From the NCBI RefSeq assembly GCF_014650915.1, contig NZ_BMVW01000006.1:323401-387400 (forward strand): a stretch of 64,000 bases of DNA. The letters run 5' to 3'. Numbering within the stretch: the first letter of the stretch is position 1; each line of letters starts with the position of its first letter. Under the pieces are notes generated by a model. The model ran no database searches, was not told where the DNA came from, and was given only the letters and a program-made list of their open reading frames with translations. Of this stretch, positions 34,886 to 43,498 are shown one piece after another. Source of the stretch: Streptomyces poonensis (lineage in GTDB: Bacteria; Actinomycetota; Actinomycetes; Streptomycetales; Streptomycetaceae). Both the position numbers and the translations under genes were made by a program.

Positions 34886-35533
34886 TCAGGACGGCCGGTC
34901 CTCTCCGGTGCTCCCGTGCGCCTGTGTCACCAAGTCGATCGCGACCTCGAGGACCGCCTTGCGTTTCTCCTCGGGGTCGCCTTCGACCTCCCGGAGGACG
35001 AACATCCCGGCGTGCATCGTGAAGAGGGCGCTGATGCAGCGGACCTGGTCGGGCAGGGGCGCGTCCGGGTCCTTGATGATGTCCATCATCCTGATCATGC
35101 GGCTCTTGAACGTCTCGCCGACGCTCAGCTCCCGTACCGTCGCCTGGTTCTCCTGCATGAAGCGGAAGAGCGGGGCCGCGCCGGAGAGTGCGTCGCTGTA
35201 GCGGCGGAGGACCTCCCGCTTGGTGTCGAGCGTGCGTGGCCGGTTCCCGGCCCACTCGATCAGCTCGTCGATCGGCCTGGTCAGATCCTCGAAGAGGCTG
35301 ACGAGGATGTCCTCCTTGGTCTTGAAGTGGTAGTAGAGCGCGGCCTTGGTGACGTCGAGCCGCTCCGCGATCTCGCGCAGTGACGTCTTCTCGTAGCCCT
35401 GCTCGGCGAAGAGTTCCAGCGCCACGTCCTGGATGCGCTTGCGGGTGTTCCCGCGACGCCGGTGCCCGGTGCCGTCCGTACCGCGCACGCTGCCCTCGCT
35501 CTCCGCGCCGCTCACGCCGCCCGTGTCACCCAT
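34886..35533 (-). CDS. TetR-family regulator, divergent from an MFS exporter
   Basis: About 215 residues. N-terminal HTH: RKRIQDVALELFAEQGYEKTSLREIAERLDVTKAALYYHFKTKEDILVSLF (a region near residues 30-80), the TetR signature. The C-terminal ligand domain is all-helical (RSMIRMMDIIKD, ISALFTMHAGMFVLREVEGD). I take the ATG at 35533; in-frame ATG 35545 and GTG 35551 are alternatives, none with a clear ribosome site. The 71-bp inverted repeat upstream is its likely operator, shared with the exporter, which it probably represses until a drug is bound. Confidence 0.9.
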   Translation of the reverse strand: MGDTGGVSGAESEGSVRGTDGTGHRRRGNTRKRIQDVALELFAEQGYEKTSLREIAERLDVTKAALYYHFKTKEDILVSLFEDLTRPIDELIEWAGNRPRTLDTKREVLRRYSDALSGAAPLFRFMQENQATVRELSVGETFKSRMIRMMDIIKDPDAPLPDQVRCISALFTMHAGMFVLREVEGDPEEKRKAVLEVAIDLVTQAHGSTGEDRPS

Positions 35534-35555
35534 GGTGCCGCCCATCCTCACCCAA

Positions 35556-35626
35556 ACTTACTTGACGCCCGGCTAGTTACTTGTCTACGTTCCCAGTGTA
35601 GTGAACTAGCCGGGCGGCAAGTAAGT
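35556..35626. promoter_or_regulatory. 71-bp inverted-repeat operator region
   Basis: Arms of 23 bp (35556-35578, starting ACTTACTTG, and 35604-35626) match at 22 positions and flank a 25-bp centre. Each arm holds CTAGTT next to the centre. A TTGACG (35562-35567) and TACGTT (35586-35591) pair 18 bp apart could be the exporter promoter inside the repeat. Such length allows two TetR dimers. Confidence 0.75.
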
Positions 35627-35690
35627 GGCCGGGTCGGCTCTACGCGGAGGTCCGAGAGGACCCAGGGGGACGACAGGGGGAGTGAAGGCC

Positions 35691-37313
35691 ATGGCTGACG
35701 CGCGTACGGACGCGGCGGGAGCCGCAGCGAGGGAGAGAGCGGCCGAGGGTGGCGCACAGCCGAGGAGCGTGCGGGTCGTTCTGTTAGCCCTCATGATCGC
35801 GATGCTGCTCGCGATGCTGGACAACATGATCATCGGTACGGCCATGCCGACGATCGTGGGCGAACTGGGCGGGCTGGAACACCTGTCGTGGGTCGTCACC
35901 GCCTATACGCTCGCGACCGCCGCCTCCACCCCGATCTGGGGCAAGGTCGGCGACATGTACGGGCGCAAGGGGGCCTTCCTCACCTCGATCGTGATCTTCC
36001 TGATCGGCTCGGCGCTCAGCGGCATGGCCCAGGACATGGGGCAGCTCATCGGGTTCCGGGCGGTGCAGGGGCTGGGCGCCGGCGGGCTGATGGTCGGCGT
36101 CATGGCGATCATCGGTGATCTGATACCGCCGCGGGAGCGCGGCCGGTACCAGGGGATGATGGCCGGTGTGATGGCGTTCGCCATGATCGCCGGGCCGCTG
36201 GTGGGCGGCACGATCACCGATCACTGGGGCTGGCGCTGGTCGTTCTACATCAATGTGCCGCTGGGCATCGTGGCCCTGGTCGCCGTCACCGCCGTACTGC
36301 ATCTGCCGAAGAAGGCGGCGAACCGGTCGTGGCGGCGCGTCGACTTCTTCGGGGCCACGCTGCTGACCGTCGGCATCACCGCGATCGTGCTCGTCACCAC
36401 CTGGGGCGGCACGGAGTACGCGTGGGACTCGCCCGTGATCATGGAGCTGACCGCCATCGGGGTGGCGGCGCTCGTGGGGTTCGTGTTCGTGGAGGCGAAG
36501 GCGGCGGAGCCGGTCATGCCGCTGCACATCTTCCGCAACCGCAACTTCTCGCTGATGTCGGTGATCGGGTTCATCACCGGGTTCGTGATGTTCGGGGCCG
36601 TCCTCTTCCTGCCGCTGTTCCAGCAGTCCGTGCAGGGGGCGTCCGCGACCAACTCCGGACTGTTGCTGCTGCCGATGCTGGGCGCGATGCTCGCCGTGTC
36701 GATGGTGGCGGGGCGGGTGACCACCCAGTCCGGGAAGTACAAGGTGTTCCCGGTCGTGGGCAGTGTGCTGATGGTCGGCGGGCTGTTCCTGCTCGCACAG
36801 ATGGACACCGGGACGTCCCGGGTGACGTCAGGTATCTACATGGCCGTGCTCGGTGCCGGCATGGGGTGCCTGATGCAGATCACCATGCTGGTCGCGCAGA
36901 ACAGCGTCGAGATGAAGGACATGGGCGTAGCCTCCTCGTCCACCACCCTGTTCCGTACGCTCGGGTCGTCCTTCGGCGTCGCGATCATGGGAGCGCTGTT
37001 CAACCACAAGGTGCAGGACGTGATGGCCGAGCGGGCCGGCGACCTCGGCTCCCAGGTGACCGAGCAGTCCGCGCAGCTCGACGCGGCGAGCCTGGCGAAG
37101 CTGCCGGAGGCGGCACGGGAGGCGTACCAGTACGCGGTCGCCGCGGGCACGCACTCCGCCTTCCTGCTGGGGGCCGTGGTGGCCGTCCTGGCGCTGGTGG
37201 CGGCGGTGTTCGTCAAGGAAGTGCCGCTGAAGGGGGCCGGGGAGCCCGAGCAGAAGCCGGGGCCGGAGTCCGCGGGGCCCTCGGAGGCGAAGGCGGTCGC
37301 CGAGCCGGTGTGA
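35691..37313 (+). CDS. MFS multidrug exporter, DHA2 family (14 TMS, EmrB/QacA type)
   Basis: A 540-residue proton-driven exporter. It has about 14 hydrophobic helices, the first-loop motif A region GKVGDMYGRKGAF, motif B-like GFRAVQGLGAGGLM and motif C-like AGVMAFAMIAGPLVGGTITDHWGWRWSFYINVPLG (region), and the first-helix motif MLLAMLDNMIIGTAMPTI. ATG at 35691 with GGGGGAG 9 nt upstream; a GTG three codons earlier is possible. The C-terminus is acidic and disordered (GEPEQKPGPESAGPSEAK). It is probably repressed by the divergent TetR protein. Substrate unknown. Confidence 0.92.
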   Translation: MADARTDAAGAAARERAAEGGAQPRSVRVVLLALMIAMLLAMLDNMIIGTAMPTIVGELGGLEHLSWVVTAYTLATAASTPIWGKVGDMYGRKGAFLTSIVIFLIGSALSGMAQDMGQLIGFRAVQGLGAGGLMVGVMAIIGDLIPPRERGRYQGMMAGVMAFAMIAGPLVGGTITDHWGWRWSFYINVPLGIVALVAVTAVLHLPKKAANRSWRRVDFFGATLLTVGITAIVLVTTWGGTEYAWDSPVIMELTAIGVAALVGFVFVEAKAAEPVMPLHIFRNRNFSLMSVIGFITGFVMFGAVLFLPLFQQSVQGASATNSGLLLLPMLGAMLAVSMVAGRVTTQSGKYKVFPVVGSVLMVGGLFLLAQMDTGTSRVTSGIYMAVLGAGMGCLMQITMLVAQNSVEMKDMGVASSSTTLFRTLGSSFGVAIMGALFNHKVQDVMAERAGDLGSQVTEQSAQLDAASLAKLPEAAREAYQYAVAAGTHSAFLLGAVVAVLALVAAVFVKEVPLKGAGEPEQKPGPESAGPSEAKAVAEPV

Positions 37314-37321
37314 CATGAGCC

Positions 37322-37437
37322 GTGTGCGGGCGGACCGTGTGGAAACGGCTGTGTGCGGGCGGACCGTGTGGGAACGGCTGTGTGCGGGCGGCCACGTGCA
37401 GGACGGCCATGTGCGGGCGGACCATGTGTCGGCGCAC
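37322..37437. repeat. 29-bp tandem repeat, four copies
   Basis: Units at 37322, 37351, 37380 and 37409. The first two differ at one base; the last two are degenerate but keep the start GTGCGGGCGG. It lies between the convergent exporter and cseC genes, where a terminator would be expected. Confidence 0.85.
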
Positions 37438-37478
37438 CGTGTGTGAGCGACCGTGTGCGGGGCCCCGCCCGGCCCCCG

Positions 37479-39011
37479 TCAGGTCTCCCGGGCGGGCAGC
37501 ACCACCACCGGATAGCTCCCCGTGCTCGTCGGCGCGTGCTCCGGCAGCCACAGGATCGCCACCGCGCCCTCCGCGGGCGCGTCCTGCGGCGCACCGGCGG
37601 GGCGTACGTTGCGGAAGGTCAGCCGGGCACCGAGCACCCGCGCCTGACCGGCCGCGATGGTCAGGCCCAGCCCGTGACCCTGGCCCGCCCGGTCGGACGA
37701 GCCCGTACGGAAACGGCGCGGACCGTCGGCGAGGAGGTCCTCGGGGAAGCCGGGACCGTGGTCGCGGACCCGGATCACCCGGCCCTCGACCGTCACCTCG
37801 ATCGGGGGCCTGCCGTGCCGCGCGGCGTTGGCCAGCAGATTGAACAGGACACGCTCCAGCCGGCGTGGATCCGTCGTCACCTCCGACTCGTGCAGCACAC
37901 GCACCGTGACGTCCGCGTCCTTGGCGGCCACGCGCCGGGCCACGAACTCGCCGAGCAGGATGTCCTGGAGCTCGGCCCGCTCCGAGGCGCCGTCGAGCCG
38001 GGCGACCTCCAGCACGTCCTCGACCAGTGTGCGCATCGCCTGGGCGCGGTCGCGGACCAGTTCCGTGGGGCGGCCCGGCGGCAGCAGCTCCGCCGCTGTC
38101 AGCAGACCCGTGACCGGGGTGCGCAGCTCGTGCGCGATGTCCGCCGTCACCCTGCGCTCGGCCTCGATGCGCTGCTGGAGCGCGTCCGCCATGGCGTCCA
38201 CGGCGCGGGCGAGGTCATCGGTCTCGTCGCGTGCGACACCGCCGATCGCGCCCCCGACGCGTACCTCCGTCTCGCCCTTGGCGACGCGGTTCGCGGCAGC
38301 CGCGGCCTTGCGCAGCCGGCGCGACATCCGGCCACCGATGAGGACGCCGAGCGCGCAGCCGCCGAGGACGACCGCGATCGAGCCGATGAGCAGGGCCTGG
38401 TCGAGGTCCTTCATCACATCGGTGCTGCGGTCTGTGAAGCGTGTGTGCAGCGACAGCACGCGCCCGTCCTTGAGCGGCACCGCGGCCCAGATGTCCGGCA
38501 CGCCGTGGGCGCCCTCGGCGACGTATGTGGCGCGCCGGCCCTGTGCGACCTTCGCCATCAGGTCCTTCGGGACGGCCGGGTCGTCGACCTGGACGCCGAA
38601 GGCCCCCTGGTTCTGCTGGCGGCCCGACTCGTACATGCGCTGGGCGACCTGGAGGCGCTCGTCGGCCAGGTCGCGTGAGTTGTCGAGCATCGACACGCGC
38701 GCCGCGTTGTGCACCACCAGGCTCAGCGCCAGTGCCACCAGCGCGCCGACCAGGGCGATCGCCGCGCTGAGCTTCCAGCGCAGGCCGGTGCGCAGGCCGG
38801 TGCGCAGACCGATGCGTGGTCCCGTTCGTGAGCCGGTGCGGGGATTTGTGCGCGGGCCGCCGGTGCGCGGGCCGGTACCGACGTCCGTACCGACGTCCGT
38901 ACCGACGTCCGTGCCGGGGTCCGTGCGCGGGCCGGTGCGTGGGCCCGAGCCGCCGCGGAGCAGGTGTGCCGTCGGCCGTTTCGTCGGCCTCGGCCGCCGA
39001 GTGGTGCCCAC
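37479..39011 (-). CDS. cseC: CseC sensor histidine kinase of the SigE envelope-stress system
   Basis: A 510-residue membrane kinase. An unusual N-terminal ~75 residues are Arg/Gly/Thr/Pro repeats (GTDVGTDVGTDVG, PRTGSRTGPR, GLRTGLRTGLR). TM1 is WKLSAAIALVGALVALALSL, an extracytoplasmic sensor of about 130 residues follows, then TM2 LLIGSIAVVLGGCALGVLIGG, HAMP, HisKA ERRVTADIAHELRTPVTGLL with the phospho-His, and HATPase (NLLANAARHG, VRDHGPGF, GHGLGLTIAAGQ). GTG at 39011, 3 bp after cseB. It phosphorylates CseB under cell-wall damage, which raises sigE transcription. Confidence 0.93.
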   Translation of the reverse strand: MGTTRRPRPTKRPTAHLLRGGSGPRTGPRTDPGTDVGTDVGTDVGTGPRTGGPRTNPRTGSRTGPRIGLRTGLRTGLRWKLSAAIALVGALVALALSLVVHNAARVSMLDNSRDLADERLQVAQRMYESGRQQNQGAFGVQVDDPAVPKDLMAKVAQGRRATYVAEGAHGVPDIWAAVPLKDGRVLSLHTRFTDRSTDVMKDLDQALLIGSIAVVLGGCALGVLIGGRMSRRLRKAAAAANRVAKGETEVRVGGAIGGVARDETDDLARAVDAMADALQQRIEAERRVTADIAHELRTPVTGLLTAAELLPPGRPTELVRDRAQAMRTLVEDVLEVARLDGASERAELQDILLGEFVARRVAAKDADVTVRVLHESEVTTDPRRLERVLFNLLANAARHGRPPIEVTVEGRVIRVRDHGPGFPEDLLADGPRRFRTGSSDRAGQGHGLGLTIAAGQARVLGARLTFRNVRPAGAPQDAPAEGAVAILWLPEHAPTSTGSYPVVVLPARET

Positions 39012-39014
39012 CGC

Positions 39015-39728
39015 TCAGGCCTTCAGCTTGTAGCCGAAGCCGCGGACCGTCTCGATCCGGTCCTGGCCGATCTTCGTGCGCAGCCGCTGCACATGGACGT
39101 CCACGACCCGGGTGTCACCGCCCCAGCCGTAGTCCCACACACGTTCCAGCAGCCTGTCGCGGGACAGCACCGTGCCCGGCGCCGAGGAGAACTCCAGCAG
39201 CAGCCGCATCTCCGTCGGCGTCAGCGCCACCGGCCGCCCGGACCGCCGTACCTCCATGCCCTCGGTGTCGACCTCCAGGTCGCCGTCACCGAAGGTCAGC
39301 AGCCCGTCCGAGGCGCCGGACGCGGAGTCCTCCGCCCGGCCCGCGCCCCCGCTCGCGTGCCCGAACCGCCGCAGCACCGCACGGATGCGCGCCACCAGCA
39401 CGGCACCGTCGAACGGCTTGGTCACGTAGTCGTCCGCTCCGGCCTCCAGGCCGAGGACGACGTCGATGGAGTCGGCACGCGCCGACAGCATGATCACGGG
39501 CACGGTCGACTCGTCCCGGATCCGGCGGCAGAGGCTCACCCCGTCCAGGCCCGGCACCATCACGTCCAGCAGCGCGATGTCGGGCCGGTCGGCACGGAAC
39601 GCCTCCAGGCCCGACAGTCCGTCGGGCACGGCGGTGACCACGAAGCCGTTCCGCTCCAGCGCGAGCTGGGTGGCTTCGCGGATGACGTCGTCGTCCTCGA
39701 CGAAGAGGACGTGGGTCTGCTCTGCCAT
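39015..39728 (-). CDS. cseB: CseB response regulator
   Basis: A 237-residue OmpR-family regulator: receiver VLFVEDDDVIREATQLALE with phospho-Asp in IALLDVMVPGLDG and Lys in DDYVTKPFDGAVLVARI; winged helix with LTPTEMRLLLEFSSAPG and RVVDVHVQRLRTKIGQDRIETVRGFGYKL (region). The sequence matches my memory of S. coelicolor CseB almost residue for residue in the receiver. It activates the sigE promoter upstream on the same operon. ATG at 39728. A 104-bp gap separates it from cseA. Confidence 0.96.
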   Translation of the reverse strand: MAEQTHVLFVEDDDVIREATQLALERNGFVVTAVPDGLSGLEAFRADRPDIALLDVMVPGLDGVSLCRRIRDESTVPVIMLSARADSIDVVLGLEAGADDYVTKPFDGAVLVARIRAVLRRFGHASGGAGRAEDSASGASDGLLTFGDGDLEVDTEGMEVRRSGRPVALTPTEMRLLLEFSSAPGTVLSRDRLLERVWDYGWGGDTRVVDVHVQRLRTKIGQDRIETVRGFGYKLKA

Positions 39729-39832
39729 CCCTGTTCCCGGTGCTCTCTTGTTCCTTGTGTTCCTGAGTGCTTGCCTGCTCGCTGTCCGCTCGCGCGGGCC
39801 GGCCGGCCCGCCGTTCCCGCCGGCCGGCCGCG

Positions 39833-40531
39833 TCAGTCCGTGGCGGGGGCCGGGCTGTCCGCGGTGCCCACCGCCTTGCTGAACTCGTTGTGCGTGCGCG
39901 ACTGCTCCTCGAAGCGGTCCGCCGTCCAGTGGTAGGTGATCACCTCCTCGCTGGAGGGGTACGACACCGGGTCGTCCTTCTCGTACAGCTGCTGGGTGAC
40001 CACCAGATCACCCCGGTCGATCTCCGCGTACACCGGGGGTTCCTCCGCCCGGAAGACGTTGCGGTACTCGCCGCCGCGCTTCCGGTACACGTACGAGCCC
40101 ACGCCGACGGCGTCGCCGCACGTCATCACGTTCACCAGGATGTCGTTCGCGGTCCCCCCGGTCAGATCGCCGTACGACACGTCGACCGGGTACTCGTCGG
40201 CGACACACGGCTTGAGATCCTGTTTGACCGCCTTGCTGACCTCGGGGTCCGCCTTGACCATCGCGATCACCTCGGTCACGCTGCGGCGGGTCTCGGTGGG
40301 TGAGGCGGAGGGCGAGGCGGAGGACGAGGCCGAGGACGAGGCCGAGGACGAGGGAGTGGCCGAGGGCGTGGCGCCGCCCGGCCGCCGGTCGCTGAGCGCC
40401 GGTCCCTCGTCGCGGGCGCCGGTGCCGCCTGTGCCGCAGGCGGAGGCGAAAAGCCCGAGGGCGGCGATCCCGGCCACCGCCGTGCTCGCCGCCTTCACCG
40501 CCTGCAGGGGCCGGGTACTCAGGCCGCGCAA
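39833..40531 (-). CDS. cseA: CseA lipoprotein, negative modulator of SigE
   Basis: A 232-residue lipoprotein: signal LQAVKAASTAVAGIAALGLF with lipobox ASAC, then a Ser/Ala linker (SSSASSSASSSASPSASP), then a small domain (RRSVTEVIAMVKADPEV, YHWTADRFEEQSRTHNEF). In S. coelicolor CseA sits outside the membrane and dampens sigE expression. I take the TTG at 40531: AAGGAG lies 8 nt upstream, giving a 13-bp overlap with sigE; no ATG or GTG fits a full signal peptide. Confidence 0.9.
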   Translation of the reverse strand: MRGLSTRPLQAVKAASTAVAGIAALGLFASACGTGGTGARDEGPALSDRRPGGATPSATPSSSASSSASSSASPSASPTETRRSVTEVIAMVKADPEVSKAVKQDLKPCVADEYPVDVSYGDLTGGTANDILVNVMTCGDAVGVGSYVYRKRGGEYRNVFRAEEPPVYAEIDRGDLVVTQQLYEKDDPVSYPSSEEVITYHWTADRFEEQSRTHNEFSKAVGTADSPAPATD

Positions 40532-41097
40532 CGCTCCCGCTCCTTAACCGGTCCGAGCACGCGGACACCGCGTTCGTCGCGTGCGCCGTGCTCGCCGCGT
40601 TCCTCGCTCTCCCGGCGCTCCAGCTCCTCGCGGAGCCGGGCCAGCGCCCGGTGCAGCGTGCTCTTGACCGTTCCCGACGACATGCCGAGGGCGGCGGCCG
40701 TCTCCTCCGTGGACATCTGCTCCCAGTGTCGCAGCACGACGACGCTGCGCTGTTTCGGAGCGAGCACTTTCAGGACGTCCATCAGCAGCGCGCGGTCCGC
40801 GTGCTGCTCGGTGGAGTCGTCGACGGTCGCGTCCGGGAGCTGCTCGGTGGGGACCTCCTCCAGCTTCCGGGCACGCCACCACTCGGTCCGAGTGTTGATC
40901 ATGACGCGGCGCAGATAGGCGTCCGCGAGCCGCTTGTCCGCGATGCCCTCCCAGCGGCCGTACGTACGGGCGAGCGCGGTCTGCAGCAGGTCCTGGGCGT
41001 CGACCGGGTCCGGGACCAGCCGGCGGGCGCTGCGCAGCAGCGCGTCCTGCCGGGTGCGGACGTACTCCTCGAACTCGAGCACCTCGCCCTGCGCCAT
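40519..41097 (-). CDS. sigE: ECF RNA polymerase sigma factor SigE
   Basis: A 192-residue ECF sigma factor controlling cell-wall genes under envelope stress. Region 2 has FEEYVRTRQDALLRSARRLVPDPVDAQDLLQTALARTYGRW (region) and region 4 has LAPKQRSVVVLRHWEQMSTEETAAALGMSSGTVKSTLHRALARL (region). ATG at 41097 with GGAGG 8 nt upstream. It leads the operon sigE-cseA-cseB-cseC. No anti-sigma gene is adjacent, consistent with control of its transcription by CseB. The C-terminal tail is Arg/Glu-rich and longer than the fold requires. Confidence 0.96.
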   Translation of the reverse strand: MAQGEVLEFEEYVRTRQDALLRSARRLVPDPVDAQDLLQTALARTYGRWEGIADKRLADAYLRRVMINTRTEWWRARKLEEVPTEQLPDATVDDSTEQHADRALLMDVLKVLAPKQRSVVVLRHWEQMSTEETAAALGMSSGTVKSTLHRALARLREELERRESEERGEHGARDERGVRVLGPVKERERCAA

Positions 41098-41318
41098 TCC
41101 AACCGCCTCCGTTCCCCGTCGGTACGGCACCGAAGCTACGGAGGTGTTGTCACGAGGCTGTGCGGGGCAGCCCGCGGAAAGCGCGCGGCTGTCCGTCGGT
41201 TGTGTAACGGAAGTAGGAGCCGGGTAAAGGCGGGTGCCCTTTGGGGCGGATATAGCGGGATTAGTCGGGCGGAGTCTGTGCCGTGGCGTAGAGGCTGCTG
41301 TGACGTATGTGTCAGCCG

Positions 41319-42365
41319 TCAGGTCAGTGGCAGGCGGTACAGGCCTCCCGGCAGGGGCTCCACCAGACCGTCGGAGACCAGGCCGTCCAGAGCGCGGGCG
41401 CGCTGCACCGGCTCGTCCCAGACGCGGTCGAGCACCGCCTGCGGCACGGGGGCGACGGCTTCGCGCAGGACGGCGAGGAGCTTGCCGCGGACCTGGCGGT
41501 CCGTGCCCGCGTACGTCTGCCCGCGGCGGGCGGGCCCGTCGTGCGCGGGCTTCCCGGCGAGGTGCCAGGAGCACCGGTCGGCGATCGGGCAGCGGTGACA
41601 CGTCTCGTTCTTCGCCGTGCAGACCAGGGCGCCGAGCTCCATGGAGGCGGCGGCCCACCGGGAGGCGGTGCGCTCGTCCTCGGGCAGCAGGGCGCGGGCG
41701 AGCCTGCGCTCGGCGGCGGTGGTGGCGTTGGGCGGGTACTGCACGCCGGTCACCGCGCGGGCGAGGACGCGGCGCACGTTGGTGTCGAGGACGGCGTGCC
41801 GCTGCCCGTACGCGAAGGAGGCGACCGCGGCGGCCGTGTACTCGCCGATCCCGGGCAGCGCGAGGAGCTGAGCGTGGTCGGTCGGCACGTCGCCGCCGTG
41901 CCGTTCCGTTATGGCGACCGCGGCGCCGTGCAGGCGCAGTGCCCGGCGGGGGTAGCCGAGCCGTCCCCAGGCGCGCACCGCCTCGCCCGGGGGCTCCTTG
42001 GCCAGGTCGGCCGGGCGGGGCCAGCGGGCCAGCCACTGCTCGTACACGGGCAGGACACGGCTGACCGGGGTCTGCTGCAACATGAACTCGCTGACCATCA
42101 CCCCCCACGGGCCGGCCTCCGGCCGCCGCCACGGCAGATCGCGGGCGTGCTCGTCGAACCAGGCGATGACGGGTTCGTGCAGGACGCCTCCGGAAGGGGC
42201 CGGGGGCGTTGCGGAGGCGGACGCAGCGGCAGACGCAGCGGCGGACGCGGTGGTGGTGACGGCGGTGGCGGGGACGGTGACGGGGATGGCCGGCGGGGCG
42301 GAGACGGCCGACGTGACGGGGGCGGCGGCGCTCGGGGTGTGCGGGGTGTGCGGGGTTGCAGTCAT
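41319..42365 (-). CDS. mutY: A/G-specific adenine glycosylase
   Basis: A 348-residue base-excision glycosylase that removes adenine opposite 8-oxoguanine. It has the catalytic Glu in MVSEFMLQQTPVSRVLPVYEQWL (region), the helix-hairpin-helix LLALPGIGEYTAAAVASFAYG with its Asp in AVLDTNVRRVL, and the [4Fe-4S] ligands C-x6-C-x2-C-x5-C in CTAKNETCHRCPIADRC. The C-terminal NUDIX-like 8-oxoG recognition domain of E. coli MutY is mostly missing, as in other actinobacterial forms. The N-terminal ~65 residues are Ala/Thr/Pro low complexity. ATG at 42365. Confidence 0.9.
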   Translation of the reverse strand: MTATPHTPHTPSAAAPVTSAVSAPPAIPVTVPATAVTTTASAAASAAASASATPPAPSGGVLHEPVIAWFDEHARDLPWRRPEAGPWGVMVSEFMLQQTPVSRVLPVYEQWLARWPRPADLAKEPPGEAVRAWGRLGYPRRALRLHGAAVAITERHGGDVPTDHAQLLALPGIGEYTAAAVASFAYGQRHAVLDTNVRRVLARAVTGVQYPPNATTAAERRLARALLPEDERTASRWAAASMELGALVCTAKNETCHRCPIADRCSWHLAGKPAHDGPARRGQTYAGTDRQVRGKLLAVLREAVAPVPQAVLDRVWDEPVQRARALDGLVSDGLVEPLPGGLYRLPLT

Positions 42366-42521
42366 GGCACCGTCGATCCTGCCATGCGGGAGTGGGCGCA
42401 CGCGGTTATCGGAGGTGGCGGGTCGGGACCGGGGCCGCCGGGATGATGATCCGGAGAAAGTTCGATGCCGGGGCGGCGGGTGGGGCGGGGGAACGCGTCG
42501 ATCTCTCGTACAGTTTGCGCC

Positions 42522-43388
42522 GTGGGATCTCTGCGCAATCCGGTCGGGCCGCTTCCCTCCTCCATCTACTGGCGACGGAGGGCCGTACTGCTGTCCGTCG
42601 TCGCCCTGTTGGCGCTCCTGGCGGCCTGGGTCCTCACCCGCGGCGGCGGAGACACGGGCAGCAACGCGAACGGGTCCAACGGCAAGAATCCCCTGCCCTC
42701 GATCACGGCCGGACCGTCCGGTTCGGGTCCTGCGATCAGTGAAGCCCCGGGCGGCCGCGACGAGTCGGGCGGTGGCGGCTCGTCCGGTTCGGGGGACGGC
42801 TCGGACGAGGGCGCGGACGAGGGCGCGGACGGCGGGTCGGCCAGCGGATCGGACGGTGGTTCCGGTGACGGCTCCGGGGACTCCGCAGGTTCCGGGTCCG
42901 CCAGTGGTTCCGGGGGCGGTGGCGCCGGCTCGGGCGGCGAGGTCGGTGGCGGCACCGGGCAGCGGCTCCCGGCCGGGTCCGGTCTGCCCGACTGCACCAC
43001 CGGCGATGTCGAGTTGACCCTCCGCAGTGTCCGGAACACCTATGAGCCCGGCGACAAGCCCACCTTCGAACTGATCGCGAAGAACACCTCCGGCAACGAC
43101 TGCAAGGTCGACCTCGGTCCGAAGAAGGCCGTGTTGACGATCACGCAGGCGGACGCCGACGACGATCTGTGGTCCTCGGTCGACTGCCCCGAGGGCGCCG
43201 GCAGCGTCCTGTTCCGCGTGCCCGCCGAGAGCGGCATCACCCGCACCATCGAGTGGGACCGCAAGCCCAGCGAGCCCAACTGCGCGACCCCCTCCGCGCG
43301 TTCGGCGCCCGCGGGCACGTACCTGGTGGAGATCAAGGCGCCGGGCCTGGGCAATGACCGGACGTCCTTCGTGCTGGAGAAGGACTAG
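42522..43388 (+). CDS. membrane-anchored secreted protein with Gly/Ser linker and Ig-like C-domain
   Basis: A 288-residue protein of unknown role. A single N-terminal helix (AVLLSVVALLALLAAWVLT) is followed by a long Gly/Ser/Asp linker (residues about 45-150, e.g. GSGDGSDEGADEGADGG) and a beta-rich C-terminal domain (DVELTLRSVRNTYEPGDKPTFELIAKNTSGNDCKVDLG, region) with two Cys pairs likely bridged. The layout suggests a wall-spanning linker holding an outside domain. GTG at 42522, 8 nt after TACAGT; probably leaderless. In-frame ATG upstream would not improve it. Confidence 0.8.
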   Translation: MGSLRNPVGPLPSSIYWRRRAVLLSVVALLALLAAWVLTRGGGDTGSNANGSNGKNPLPSITAGPSGSGPAISEAPGGRDESGGGGSSGSGDGSDEGADEGADGGSASGSDGGSGDGSGDSAGSGSASGSGGGGAGSGGEVGGGTGQRLPAGSGLPDCTTGDVELTLRSVRNTYEPGDKPTFELIAKNTSGNDCKVDLGPKKAVLTITQADADDDLWSSVDCPEGAGSVLFRVPAESGITRTIEWDRKPSEPNCATPSARSAPAGTYLVEIKAPGLGNDRTSFVLEKD

Positions 43389-43498
43389 GAAGGACCAGGA
43401 CCAGGACCAGGACCGGGGCCGGCAAGTGGCAGAAGGGGTCAAAAGGGGCCGGAAGGAATCCGAAGACCGGTCCGTCCCGCGCCCCAGCCGTCGGCCGG

